Source of the DNA: Candidatus Bipolaricaulota bacterium | GTDB taxonomy: Bacteria; Bipolaricaulota; Bipolaricaulia; UBA7950; UBA9294 | Assembly (NCBI GenBank): GCA_028277345.1 | Contig: JANQGM010000011.1 | Coordinates: 119,496 to 183,495, forward strand | Length of the DNA stretch: 64,000 nucleotides | Direction of reading: 5' to 3' | Translations under genes and position numbers: made by a program | The notes under the pieces: generated by a model | Told to the model about the DNA's origin: nothing | Databases searched by the model: none | What the model saw: the letters and a program-made list of their open reading frames with translations, nothing else | Shown: positions 26,386 to 34,885 of the stretch, one piece after another | Numbering within the stretch: position 1 is the first letter of the stretch | Layout: every line of letters starts with the position of its first letter

Positions 26386-27315
26386 CTACATCCGCTCCCC
26401 AAACCACTTGAGGATCATCTCGGGCTTTTCCGGGAAGTATCGGTAGGCTTCGACACGGATGGTCGTACCCTCAATCCAGAACAGCTCCTTGTCCTCGACA
26501 GGCAGATTGGCGTAGATGGCCTCCATGTCGTACGGCTTTGTCATGACGTCATCCCGAACCTGAACCAACAGCGTCGGGAACCGAATCGACTTGGCCTTCT
26601 CCTGCATGTTGATCTCGCTCAAGCGGACGCTCGTCAGCTTCTCGTACTCCGCTGCCCACAGCTCTCGGCCGTTTTCCACGCCCGCGCCGACGATGACCGC
26701 ATCGGCAAAGACTTCGCCCGAAAGTGGCTGGATAGCAACCATCGCCTTGATATCCTTGAACTCTTCCGGGTGTTTGTCAATCGCGATGAACGTCGAGTTG
26801 CAGCCGAAACACTGGCTGTAGAGACCAATGCTCATGTGCTTCGTATCCTCGCGCTCCCTGATGTAACGCACCGAGCCGATGACGTCCCTGTACTCCTTGA
26901 AGCCCGCTCCGATGTAAGGATAGGGGCCAGGCGCACTCAGCCCATTGCCGCGGAGGTCATAGGCAAGGATGTTGTACCCGGCATCGTGAAGCGCCTCGAA
27001 TAGCGGCAGGAAGTTGATCTCGAATCCTGGCCCCATACTCTTCCACGGCTCCAAGTGACCTGGGAAGCCGGATCGATTCGCGCCGGAGAAGTGGTTGCAG
27101 ATGATCACGTTGTCCGAGGAACCGGGGATGAACCAGCCCTCGATGACCGTTCCGTCCATGGCCGGAAAGAAGACGTCCTCATACTCTATGCCGTAGTCGC
27201 TCGGCCGATGGAGTATGGGTGTCCGGGATGCATACGCCATCGTCTGAAGCGTCGCACTGAAGAGCTGGTCGACCTGTTCATTGCCCGTGTAGGTGGGGGT
27301 TCCCTGATTACTCAT
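26386..27315 (-). CDS. Alpha/beta hydrolase paralog A, Cys at the nucleophile elbow, no His at the expected site
   Basis: 309 aa from the ATG at 27315 with AAGGAG upstream. Fold marks: DVFFPAMDGTVIEGWFIPG, CNHFSGANRSG, AGYNILAYDLRGNG. The elbow reads LYSQCFGCN, with Cys in the place of the usual Ser, as in dienelactone hydrolases. The acid Asp is in QVRDDVMT. The segment that normally carries the His reads EGTTIRVEAY and has none. It is about 45 percent identical by eye to paralog B next door. It may be a pseudoenzyme or use another base. Last gene of the seven-gene run. Confidence 0.82.
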   Translation of the reverse strand: MSNQGTPTYTGNEQVDQLFSATLQTMAYASRTPILHRPSDYGIEYEDVFFPAMDGTVIEGWFIPGSSDNVIICNHFSGANRSGFPGHLEPWKSMGPGFEINFLPLFEALHDAGYNILAYDLRGNGLSAPGPYPYIGAGFKEYRDVIGSVRYIREREDTKHMSIGLYSQCFGCNSTFIAIDKHPEEFKDIKAMVAIQPLSGEVFADAVIVGAGVENGRELWAAEYEKLTSVRLSEINMQEKAKSIRFPTLLVQVRDDVMTKPYDMEAIYANLPVEDKELFWIEGTTIRVEAYRYFPEKPEMILKWFGERM

Positions 27316-27379
27316 GTTGACTCCTTCTTGTTGTTTCACGTCAGCGCGGCTAGCCAACCTCGCCGATGGTCCTACTCTC

Positions 27380-28312
27380 CTAGGGATATGCGTTGTACCA
27401 CTCGATCATTTGCTCGGGATGCTCGGAGAAGTACGTGTATCCGTGAAATCTCCATGGCGTGCCCTCAATCCAGTAGAGCTTCTTGTCCTCTACCGGGATC
27501 GCGTCGTAGATCGCCTGAACGTCAACCGGTGTCGTCATCGTGTCGTCCTTCACCTGGATAACGAACGTCGGCAGATTCACTGACTTCGCATCCTCGATGG
27601 GACAGGTGTCGGACGTTCGGAATCCTGCGACTTCACGATAGACCTCTTCGAAGACATCGATACCCGCTGGTCCGAAGCCGAGGTTGTTGCAGAGCGTCTC
27701 GACCAGGGCACTTCCCGAGAGAGGCTGGATGAGGATCATGCTGGCAATCCCCTCGAACTCCTCGGGGTGCTTGTGCATGGCCGCCAGCGTGGAGTTCCCG
27801 CCCAAGCAGATGCTCTGCAGGGAAATCCTCATGTCCTTCGTATCCGCTCGCGATCGAATGTAGCGAAGGGAGCCGATGACGTCTCGATACTCGAACCGGC
27901 TCGGGTTGTAGCCCCCTGCGGCGCCCGGCGCACTCCAGCCATGGTTCCGGAGATCATAGGCCAGCACGTTGTATCCGGCCTCGTGAAGCGCCTTGTACTT
28001 GGGCAAGAAGTTGACCTCGAACCCACCACTCGTCTTCCACGGATCCATGTGGCCCGCGTAGCCATACCGATTCCCTGGTGAGAAATGGTTGCACACCACG
28101 ATCTTGTCTGACGACTGTTTTGCTGGAATGTACCATCCTTCGAGTACGGTACCGTCCAGCGATGGGAAGAAGACTTCCTCGAACGACATACCGAACTCAT
28201 CCGGTCGTCGCAGGATCGGTGATCGCGGCACCTGCGTGAACCCCGGCACGATCTGCTGGAACTGCTCCTTGATCTGTTCGCGGCTCAGCGACTGTGTCTG
28301 TCCTGTTTCCAT
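27380..28312 (-). CDS. Alpha/beta hydrolase paralog B, Cys at the nucleophile elbow
   Basis: 310 aa with GAGGAGGCTAG upstream. Same layout as paralog A: EVFFPSLDGTVLEGWYIPA, VCNHFSPGNRYGYAGH, YNVLAYDLRNHGWS. The elbow is SLQSICLGGNS, almost the GYCLGG of dienelactone hydrolase, so Cys is the likely nucleophile. The Asp is in QVKDDTMT. At the usual His position Trp is present (EGTPWRFHGY), with a His three residues later. Substrate unknown; neighbours are alcohol/ketone and aldehyde oxidoreductases, so an ester, lactone or acyl substrate is plausible. It follows the SDR gene by 41 bp. Confidence 0.85.
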   Translation of the reverse strand: METGQTQSLSREQIKEQFQQIVPGFTQVPRSPILRRPDEFGMSFEEVFFPSLDGTVLEGWYIPAKQSSDKIVVCNHFSPGNRYGYAGHMDPWKTSGGFEVNFLPKYKALHEAGYNVLAYDLRNHGWSAPGAAGGYNPSRFEYRDVIGSLRYIRSRADTKDMRISLQSICLGGNSTLAAMHKHPEEFEGIASMILIQPLSGSALVETLCNNLGFGPAGIDVFEEVYREVAGFRTSDTCPIEDAKSVNLPTFVIQVKDDTMTTPVDVQAIYDAIPVEDKKLYWIEGTPWRFHGYTYFSEHPEQMIEWYNAYP

Positions 28313-28353
28313 GTTCTAGCCTCCTCGAATGAGACCGTGACTCAACCGCGGTC

Positions 28354-29175
28354 CTAGCTCGACAACCCGAGCTGTGCCTTGATTCCAGCGATAAACGTCT
28401 CATCGTCCGCTGCCTTGCGATTTCCGATAAGCTGGACCGCATCGGGGCCTGCCGGGTAGCGAAGTGTTGCCGTTCCATCGGTCGCCGCCTGGTAGACCAC
28501 TTCCGCTACGAGGGCCGGCTCGGAGCCGCCCCCATACGAGTCCTGCATGGCGGAGAAAAGCGCCTGGGTCAATCCCTGGTACTCAACCAGGGTCTCATCG
28601 TTGGTGTAGTCAAACGAGCGCCCACCGAAGTCCGTGCGAATGGCACCCGGTTCGATGATCTTCACCTTGACGCCGATCGACTCCATCTCGAAGTGAAGGG
28701 CCTCGGAGAGACCTTCCACTGCGAACTTCGTGCCGTGGTAAAGGGATCCAAGCGGAAACGTCATCTTCCCACCGATTGACGAGACATTGATGATCGTGCC
28801 CGCCTTCTGAGAGCGAAAGTGCGGCAAGACCGCCTTCGTCACCTCATAGAGGCCGATGACGTTCGTATCGAACTGCCGGCGGATCTTCTCCATCGGCGTC
28901 GCCTCAAGAGGGCCGTAGGCGCCGTATCCGGCATTGTTCAGGAGGACATCGATCTTGCCGAATCGAGCCAGACCGGCCTCAACCGCGCTCACGATGGAGG
29001 CGGAGTCAGTGACATCGAGCCTCGCAACGAGCACGTTCTCCAGCTGTGTGAGTTCCGACTCCTTCTCCGGCGATCGCATGGTGGCAACGACATTCCAACC
29101 GTTCTCTTGGAAGGTCTTCGCGGTCGCCTTTCCGATGCCTGAACTTGCGCCTGTGATCAGTATTGTCTGTGACAT
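28354..29175 (-). CDS. Short-chain dehydrogenase/reductase (classical SDR)
   Basis: 273 aa from the ATG at 29175 with AAGGAG upstream. NAD(P) motif ILITGASSGIGKA; NNAGYG; catalytic Ser in INVSSIGG; catalytic YHGTK. An EPGAIRTDF segment follows. The chain closely resembles the SDR at 32800-33636 (YGAYGPLEATPMEKIRRQFDTNV compared with YGSYGAIEDVPLEEARRQFD). Such enzymes oxidise or reduce a hydroxyl or keto group. It lies 20 bp after the aldehyde dehydrogenase gene. Substrate unknown. Confidence 0.92.
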   Translation of the reverse strand: MSQTILITGASSGIGKATAKTFQENGWNVVATMRSPEKESELTQLENVLVARLDVTDSASIVSAVEAGLARFGKIDVLLNNAGYGAYGPLEATPMEKIRRQFDTNVIGLYEVTKAVLPHFRSQKAGTIINVSSIGGKMTFPLGSLYHGTKFAVEGLSEALHFEMESIGVKVKIIEPGAIRTDFGGRSFDYTNDETLVEYQGLTQALFSAMQDSYGGGSEPALVAEVVYQAATDGTATLRYPAGPDAVQLIGNRKAADDETFIAGIKAQLGLSS

Positions 29176-29195
29176 TCGTGTTCTCCTTAAAGTCT

Positions 29196-30797
29196 CTAGA
29201 AATCCTTGTGTCGAAATCTCCCAGCAACCGCCCCTGCCATTAGCCGGGTGAGGTTCATCCACGTGGGGGAGACGGCGTAGTGCGCCATGTTGCGCGACAT
29301 GGCATTCATGTCCGCCCGGTTCGTGTTCATCATGTGCCCAGGAGATATGAAGTTCGCCTCGATGATCGACTTCTCGACGTTCTCGTAGTTCAAGAGATTG
29401 CCGAAGTGCCCGAGTCCAGAGACGAACGTCTTGCCTTCCTCGTTCCCGCCCCACGTGAGATAGGGATTGAAGAAAACAAATGGTGGGATCGTATTGATGG
29501 CGATGCCGCCATAGTCCAGATCCGTCACGGCTTCATCCAGCACCTCGCGGTGCGCCTTCTTCGTGTCCTCGTCGATGAGAATCATGCACCCGAGCGTCCC
29601 GTGCAGCTTCGCATTGCAGAATTCGACGGCAGCCGGAAGGAAATTCTCGGCATTCGCCGGGGCATCGAGCGGCACTTCGTTGATGATCTGGCAGAACGCT
29701 TCGTGCGTCACCGCGTAGGCGTCTTCAGCGACACCCGTGATGACAAGGAACTCCCCCGACGCATGCTTTCCGCCCTCCGGCTGAAGGACCTCAGCGTCCG
29801 GGTGGTTTTCCTTGAACGCGGCCATCACGTCGTCCGCGCCGGGGTAGTAGGTTCCCGCCGCCGGCGTCTCGTCGACGATCGCTTTTCTCAGGGCATCCAG
29901 GAACGCTTCGCGCTGCGGCCAGTACTCTGACGTCACCAGCGTCTGCGGCCTGCCGCAGACGGCGCCGCCATTCAACTTGGCCGCCGTCGCAATCTGGATC
30001 GCTTGGTGCTGGATCTCCTTTGCTGTCCACGGTCGATCGCCCGGGACAAGAATGCAGGGGTTGTTCCCGCCACACTCCGAGACAACCTCGGCGTCGGTGG
30101 CGTTCATGATCGCTTGAGCGGTGCTGGTCCCGCCGGTGAAGTAGATCTTGGACAACCGCGGATCCTGCATCAGAGCGCGGCCTTCCGACGCGTCGCAGAA
30201 GCTCAGCGCACCCACCTCGACAAGGGGGGCGAAGACCTTCGCCCACACCTTGTCCGTCTCTTCGTTCAGTCGGTGCGGCTTGTGCGCGACGGCGCAGTTC
30301 TCCCAGAACAGCGCCTTCACCATCTCGACCGCTGAACTGAAATTACCCGCTCCGGAGACGGCGATGATGCCGGCCGGCTTGTCGAGGGGATTCACCTGCT
30401 TCGGTTCGCCTTTGACGCGGAGGACGTCCTTTCGGTCGGCGTTCAGCAGCCGGTCCTTGGCGTGCTGCGGGAAGACGTGAATATCATAGCGATCGTCCTT
30501 GACTTGGGTCACGCTGATCGGCTTCGGCAGTTCCCCATGGACGATCGACTCGTAGAGCTCGATGGTTGCCGAAATCGTGTTCCCCATCGCGTAGCCGGTC
30601 GCGATCATCCCCTCATCGAGGCTGACGATCTCCTCGCCCAGGATGCCGTTCTTCATCACGGCATCTGCCGCCGCCAGTTCATCAGCATGCGTCTTCATGT
30701 TCTCGCGAACCGCTTCGAGCAAATGCAACCGCTCAAGGGCCGGCGTCGCGGCCCATTCCTCAGGCTTCAGCCGATCTACTGCTTGCTTCGCGTTCAT
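29196..30797 (-). CDS. Divergent aldehyde dehydrogenase-family protein
   Basis: 533 aa, longer than the usual 480-500, with GGAGCAAGGAGAAGG upstream. ALDH marks are GIIAVSGAGNFSSAVEMV in the cofactor fold, the IYFTGGTSTAQAIM loop, the catalytic-base Glu in VSECGGNNPCIL and the nucleophile Cys in NGGAVCGRPQ. The N-terminal 130 residues and the C-terminal NTNRADMNAMSRN region are unlike standard ALDHs. It should oxidise an aldehyde to an acid or acyl product with NAD(P). It sits between a hydrolase and an SDR, which suggests a sequential alcohol-aldehyde-acid route. Confidence 0.88.
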   Translation of the reverse strand: MNAKQAVDRLKPEEWAATPALERLHLLEAVRENMKTHADELAAADAVMKNGILGEEIVSLDEGMIATGYAMGNTISATIELYESIVHGELPKPISVTQVKDDRYDIHVFPQHAKDRLLNADRKDVLRVKGEPKQVNPLDKPAGIIAVSGAGNFSSAVEMVKALFWENCAVAHKPHRLNEETDKVWAKVFAPLVEVGALSFCDASEGRALMQDPRLSKIYFTGGTSTAQAIMNATDAEVVSECGGNNPCILVPGDRPWTAKEIQHQAIQIATAAKLNGGAVCGRPQTLVTSEYWPQREAFLDALRKAIVDETPAAGTYYPGADDVMAAFKENHPDAEVLQPEGGKHASGEFLVITGVAEDAYAVTHEAFCQIINEVPLDAPANAENFLPAAVEFCNAKLHGTLGCMILIDEDTKKAHREVLDEAVTDLDYGGIAINTIPPFVFFNPYLTWGGNEEGKTFVSGLGHFGNLLNYENVEKSIIEANFISPGHMMNTNRADMNAMSRNMAHYAVSPTWMNLTRLMAGAVAGRFRHKDF

Positions 30798-30818
30798 ATC
30801 CTTCTCCTTGCTCCTGCG

Positions 30819-31790
30819 CTACTCCGACCCCAGATGCCGATCGAAAAAGGCAACCAGAGGCTCGGGATGATCGTTGAACCAGTTGTAGGCGTCGGCCCGG
30901 TGCGGCGCGTCTTCGAGCCAGAGCACTTCCTTCTCCGTGGGGAAGGCATCGAACAGAGCTTGCGAGTAGGCAATGTCCGACCACGGATCATCAAGCGACT
31001 GGACGAGCATCACAGGTACGATGACGTCACCTGCGTACAGGAGGGGATCCTGATCCTCATACGCTGTCGCGCCCTGCTCGACCGCCTTCTGAGACGTGCG
31101 CCGGACGACGAACTCCGGCAACCCGAATCTACTCAGGAAGAGATCGAGGGCGATCGGCTGCACAGCCACCATGGCCTTAACACCTGCGGCCTCAAGCCGC
31201 TCAGGATGTTTGCTCATCGCCACCATGCTGACGAAGGAGCTCTGGCAGTTGCTGAACAGCCCAATGTCGCCGCCGGCGAAGTCGGGATGGGATGCAACGT
31301 ACTCCGCAGTTGCCAACGTATCCCAATAAGCTTCCGCAGCATCGTGGATCCCACGGGGATCATCCTCGCTCTCTCCGTGGTTGCGCTGGTCGAACAGCAA
31401 GACCGAGTAGCCGGCCTCGACAAGATGCTTTGCCGCCGGCACGAACTCAATGTCCCGGTCGTACCCCATCGCGACCGAATCCTCTTGGTCGAGCGAGTAC
31501 CCGTACTTGGTGTAGGTGCCCGGGTGCCCGAGGATGATCGTGTCGTCACCCTTGCCACGGATCAGCCAGGCGGCGATTGTGACGCCATCCTCTGTTTCGA
31601 TCCGAACAACCTCGTACTCAAGGCCGTAATCGGCAGGTGTCTTCGGCATCGGCTGGTGGATTGGGTTGTTGAACATATCCGCCATCATTTGCGGAACGAC
31701 TTCATATGCCGCGTAGCCTCCACCCAAGAGGACGAGCCCTGCCAGCACCGCCGCCACAATCCCGATTGTCGTCCATACCGTTGAATTCAC
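30819..31790 (-). CDS. Membrane-anchored alpha/beta hydrolase paralog C, Cys at the nucleophile elbow
   Basis: 323 aa. Residues 1-32 form a membrane helix (TIGIVAAVLAGLVLLGGGYAAYEVV), so this paralog is anchored. The fold is shared with A and B (YGLEYEVVRIETEDGVTIAAW, SVLLFDQRNHGES). The elbow reads GLFSNCQSS, again with Cys instead of Ser. The Asp lies in VQSLDDPWS. It keeps a His at the canonical place (LEDAPHRADAY), so it is the copy most likely to be active. It is 27 bp after an SDR gene and 21 bp before the ALDH gene. Confidence 0.84.
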   Translation of the reverse strand: MNSTVWTTIGIVAAVLAGLVLLGGGYAAYEVVPQMMADMFNNPIHQPMPKTPADYGLEYEVVRIETEDGVTIAAWLIRGKGDDTIILGHPGTYTKYGYSLDQEDSVAMGYDRDIEFVPAAKHLVEAGYSVLLFDQRNHGESEDDPRGIHDAAEAYWDTLATAEYVASHPDFAGGDIGLFSNCQSSFVSMVAMSKHPERLEAAGVKAMVAVQPIALDLFLSRFGLPEFVVRRTSQKAVEQGATAYEDQDPLLYAGDVIVPVMLVQSLDDPWSDIAYSQALFDAFPTEKEVLWLEDAPHRADAYNWFNDHPEPLVAFFDRHLGSE

Positions 31791-31817
31791 GTGTCCCTCC
31801 TTGCGCCTCCAGCGCTG

Positions 31818-32786
31818 CTATGCCTTCTCCAGCCCGACGATGTCGTAGCTCATCTCGACGAGTTTCTTGGCCGTGTCCATGTCATCCGCATTGGGATTGG
31901 GCGTCTTCATCGGCCATCCGCCCTGACGGCATTCCCTGTCACGATAGAGAACGCTGCTCTGACTGAAGTAGGCGCCCGAGTGCTTCGGCGCATCGTCCGA
32001 GATCAGACAGTGGAGCGTGGTCTGAGCCGCTTCCTCACTGCTGTCAGACATGGATCGAGTCAGTGGCCGCATGACGGTCATGATCGCTTTGGTCAACGCG
32101 CCACCTCCGCTACCGAAGTTGGAGCGGGCCCAACCGGGGTGAACAGAAGCTGTCGTAACGCCGGTCCCTTCTAGCCGTCTCCCAAGTTCCTTGGCATACA
32201 GAACGGAGGCAACCTTTGTCTCGCCATAGGCAGCAAAGTTTCTGAACTCCCGCTTCTCGTAGTTGAGGTCGTCGAGATGAAGTGCAGGGCGGCTGCCTGG
32301 ACGTCCGGCATGCACCACCGACGACACGATGGCCATTCTTGCAGGCGCACTCTGCTTGAGAACATCCAGCAACAGCTCGGTCAACAGAAAGTGCCCAAAG
32401 TAGCTGACGCCAATCGTCATCTCTAGGCCGTCCTTGGTGCGCTGAAGCTCATTTCCCATCGTCACAAGTCCGGCATTGCATGCCAGACCATCCAACCGGT
32501 CGTGCTTCTTCAGAAACTCAGCAGCGAAATCCCTTACGGACTGTAGATCTGCAAGATCGAGGCGCAGCACTTCGAAGCTTCCCTTCAAGCCCGCGAAGCT
32601 CTTGGCGGCGTCCTCACCGGCACTCGTCCGCCGGCACGCCATCACAACATGGCCACCTTGCTTCACCAGTTGCCGAGTTGTCTCCAACCCGACTCCCGAG
32701 TTCGCACCGGTAACGATGTACGTCTTCCCAGTGAGATCCTTTGCTCGCGTCTTATCATCAATCCACAGTACTCTTCGTCTTGGCAT
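31818..32786 (-). CDS. Short-chain dehydrogenase/reductase, retinol-dehydrogenase-like
   Basis: 322 aa from the ATG at 32786 with GGGAG upstream. The NAD(P) motif is YIVTGANSGVGLET, followed by ACRRTSAGEDAAK, LACNAGLV, VSSVVHAG, and the catalytic YGETK. The TGANSGxG start and length resemble retinol dehydrogenase/WW-oxidoreductase-type SDRs, which act on lipophilic alcohols. A C-terminal tail of about 60 residues includes SGAYFSQSSVLYRDRECRQ. It follows the first SDR by 13 bp. Direction and substrate unknown. Confidence 0.92.
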   Translation of the reverse strand: MPRRRVLWIDDKTRAKDLTGKTYIVTGANSGVGLETTRQLVKQGGHVVMACRRTSAGEDAAKSFAGLKGSFEVLRLDLADLQSVRDFAAEFLKKHDRLDGLACNAGLVTMGNELQRTKDGLEMTIGVSYFGHFLLTELLLDVLKQSAPARMAIVSSVVHAGRPGSRPALHLDDLNYEKREFRNFAAYGETKVASVLYAKELGRRLEGTGVTTASVHPGWARSNFGSGGGALTKAIMTVMRPLTRSMSDSSEEAAQTTLHCLISDDAPKHSGAYFSQSSVLYRDRECRQGGWPMKTPNPNADDMDTAKKLVEMSYDIVGLEKA

Positions 32787-32799
32787 TTCAGGTTCTCCC

Positions 32800-33636
32800 T
32801 TATCCGCCCATCCGGCAGATGATTCGATCAAAGGCTCGATCGCCAAGGAGCTTGCGCAAGAAGATGGAGGGCTTGGCACCAAACCCGATGGCGTAGCGTG
32901 TCTTCGGCTTGCGGGCGGTGACGGCTCTGCGAATGGTCTTTGCGATCAGCGACGGCTTGGACAGCCGGTTCGATTGATACATCGTCGACATCCCATCCGC
33001 CACACGATTGGCCTCTGCTGCATAGGCGCCGTTTGCGGATGTCTTCTTGAGGTTCTCAGCCGCGATCATGCCCCACGGCGTGGCGATGCCACCGGGTTCG
33101 ATCACGATGACATCAATCCCGAAGGGTGCCGTCTCCCACCGCAGGCAGTCCGAGAAACCCTCCAGTGCGTGCTTCGTCGCGTGGTACCAGCCCCCGAAGG
33201 GCGTATAGACCTTTCCTCCCATCGAGGAGATGTTGACGATCTTTCCATAGCGCTGCTTCCGCATGTGAGGGAGCACCAATTGGGTCAAGCGCGCCAATCC
33301 GAAGATATTGACATCGAACTGCCTGCGCGCTTCCTCCAGCGGAACATCCTCGATCGCTCCGTAGGAGCCGTAGCCTGCGTTGTTCACGAGGATGTCGACA
33401 CCACCGTGCGCAGTTTCGATTTGGCGGATACCCGAAACGACTTCTTCTTCCACAGTGACGTCCATCGCGATCGGGATCATGCCCAGTTTCTTGAGGTCAG
33501 CCATCTTATCCACGCGACGCGCACTGCCGTAGACCACGAACCCTTCGTTGAGCAGTTGCATTGCCGTCTCTCTTCCGATTCCCGAGGATGCCCCGGTGAC
33601 CAGTGCGACTCGCTTCTTGTCCGCTCTTGCTGTCAT
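32800..33636 (-). CDS. Short-chain dehydrogenase/reductase, first gene of the seven-gene operon
   Basis: 278 aa from the ATG at 33636 with GGGAGGT upstream. Motifs: ALVTGASSGIGRET, NNAGYGSYG, ISSMGGK and catalytic YHATK. An oxidoreductase such as this may act on hydroxylated lipids or small alcohols. It is the first gene behind the strong palindrome promoter at 33692-33720 (leader of about 50 nt). A C-terminal segment FGAKPSIFLRKLLGDRAFD is basic and hydrophobic and may touch the membrane. Confidence 0.92.
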   Translation of the reverse strand: MTARADKKRVALVTGASSGIGRETAMQLLNEGFVVYGSARRVDKMADLKKLGMIPIAMDVTVEEEVVSGIRQIETAHGGVDILVNNAGYGSYGAIEDVPLEEARRQFDVNIFGLARLTQLVLPHMRKQRYGKIVNISSMGGKVYTPFGGWYHATKHALEGFSDCLRWETAPFGIDVIVIEPGGIATPWGMIAAENLKKTSANGAYAAEANRVADGMSTMYQSNRLSKPSLIAKTIRRAVTARKPKTRYAIGFGAKPSIFLRKLLGDRAFDRIICRMGG

Positions 33637-33691
33637 TTCTGTACCTCCCACAGCGCTGCCTTGACCGTATTGGTGACGCTGCGTCTCTAAT

Positions 33692-33720
33692 AAGATACGA
33701 GACGTTTCGTCTCTTGTCAA
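33692..33720 (-). promoter_or_regulatory. Strong sigma-70-type promoter of the SDR/hydrolase operon
   Basis: The minus strand reads TTGACA (33720-33715), a 17-bp spacer, then TATCTT (33697-33692). The -35 is a perfect consensus and the spacing ideal. Transcription would start near 33685, about 50 nt before the ATG of the first SDR. A palindrome fills most of the spacer. Confidence 0.82.
33699..33713. promoter_or_regulatory. Palindromic operator between -35 and -10
   Basis: GAGACG-TTT-CGTCTC is a perfect inverted repeat. A further CGTCTC half-site lies at 33682-33687, just downstream of the -10. Siting between the promoter boxes is typical for TetR-type repressors. I cannot name the repressor; candidates in this window are the TetR proteins at 23810, 48857 and 53649. 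Confidence 0.72.
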
Positions 33721-33891
33721 GGCGAGAATTGCTCGACCGTCGTGTCAAGCTAAGAAGATTGGACCTACCGGTGGCTTTCGTTGCGAGTCATCAGCAGTAG
33801 AGATCTACCAATACGTGCTGCGAAGGAGCTCTTCGAGGAAGTTCTTGCGCGCTGAGAAACTAGCATTTCCAGACTGTCGACCAAATACCGC

Positions 33892-34881
33892 TTATGGATC
33901 CCCTTCACCCGTCAGCAGATTCCGGATCTCCTCCATTTGATGCGGTTTCAGTGGACCTCGCAGCATCGCTTGGCAGTTTTCCTCAACCTGAGCGACCGTG
34001 CGGAAACCTGGAATGGGCAAATTCCGATCGCTCCGTCCCCAAAGCCATGCGAGCGCTCCTTGCACCAGGGATCGTCCTTCCGAGCACAGGATCTCGCGAA
34101 TCGCATCGAGCATGGAGAGCCACCGGCTACTGGGCTTTCCATTCTCAAAGTAGGCGAGCCACTCTGGGCTCGTTCCGCGTATGTCATCTGAGGCAAGCAT
34201 TGACTCAGGTCCATACTTTCCGCTAAGCAGCCCCATGGCCAGGGGACCCCGATTGATACACGTGATCCCAATCCGCTCGGCAAGAGCAACCATCGGCCGA
34301 TTGTCATCTAGAACATTCAGCTGACACTGGACTGCGACGCAGTGCGCCCCCTTAGCGAAGCGTTCGGCTCGCACTGGATCATCGGTGCTCCATCCATAGG
34401 CGCGGATCTTCCCGGCCGCAACGAGTTCCTCCAGCACCTCGCGAACGGTATCGGATGCTTGCAACTCGAACTCATTGAGGTGGAATTGCAGCAGGTCGAT
34501 GACATCCGTATTCAACCTCCGGAGCGACTCATCGCACTGTTCACGAATGGAGTCAGGAGTTGCCGATTCACCAAGAGCCTGTTTCGTGGCCTCGTCAGCC
34601 AAGTATCCAAACTTGATCGCGAGGATCACGTGGTTTCTTCGTCCTTTCAAGGCGGTGGCAAGGACCCGCTCGCTGTGGCCCGCGCCATACACGTTGGCGG
34701 TATCCAGGAAGTTGATCCCTCGATCCAACGCACAATGGACGGCACGGATGGACTCGGCATCATCTACGTCCCCCCATCCCAGCGGGTCATTCCCGGCCCA
34801 CCAGGGGCCACCAATCGCCCAACAGCCCAGCCCCATGCGGCTTACGGAAATCGAGGACTTTCCAAGTCTTTGCATATCCAC
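33892..34881 (-). CDS. Aldo/keto reductase
   Basis: 329 aa from a GTG at 34881, preferred because GGAGGT lies 8 bases upstream. The catalytic tetrad is complete: Asp and Tyr in FLDTANVYGAGHSERV, Lys in ILAIKFGY and His in LLQFHLNEFE. A C-terminal IPGFRTVAQVEENCQA matches the AKR12/13-like group of sugar-acting reductases. It reduces carbonyls using NADPH. It is last in the pentose operon, 4 bp after xylulokinase, so a role in sugar metabolism is likely; the sugar is not known. Confidence 0.92.
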   Translation of the reverse strand: MDMQRLGKSSISVSRMGLGCWAIGGPWWAGNDPLGWGDVDDAESIRAVHCALDRGINFLDTANVYGAGHSERVLATALKGRRNHVILAIKFGYLADEATKQALGESATPDSIREQCDESLRRLNTDVIDLLQFHLNEFELQASDTVREVLEELVAAGKIRAYGWSTDDPVRAERFAKGAHCVAVQCQLNVLDDNRPMVALAERIGITCINRGPLAMGLLSGKYGPESMLASDDIRGTSPEWLAYFENGKPSSRWLSMLDAIREILCSEGRSLVQGALAWLWGRSDRNLPIPGFRTVAQVEENCQAMLRGPLKPHQMEEIRNLLTGEGDP

Positions 34882-34885
34882 GGCT

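Noticed and set aside
30462..33690. Plus-strand frames across the ALDH, hydrolase and SDR genes
   Set aside because: All lie opposite well-supported oxidoreductase or hydrolase genes and lack ribosome-binding sites.
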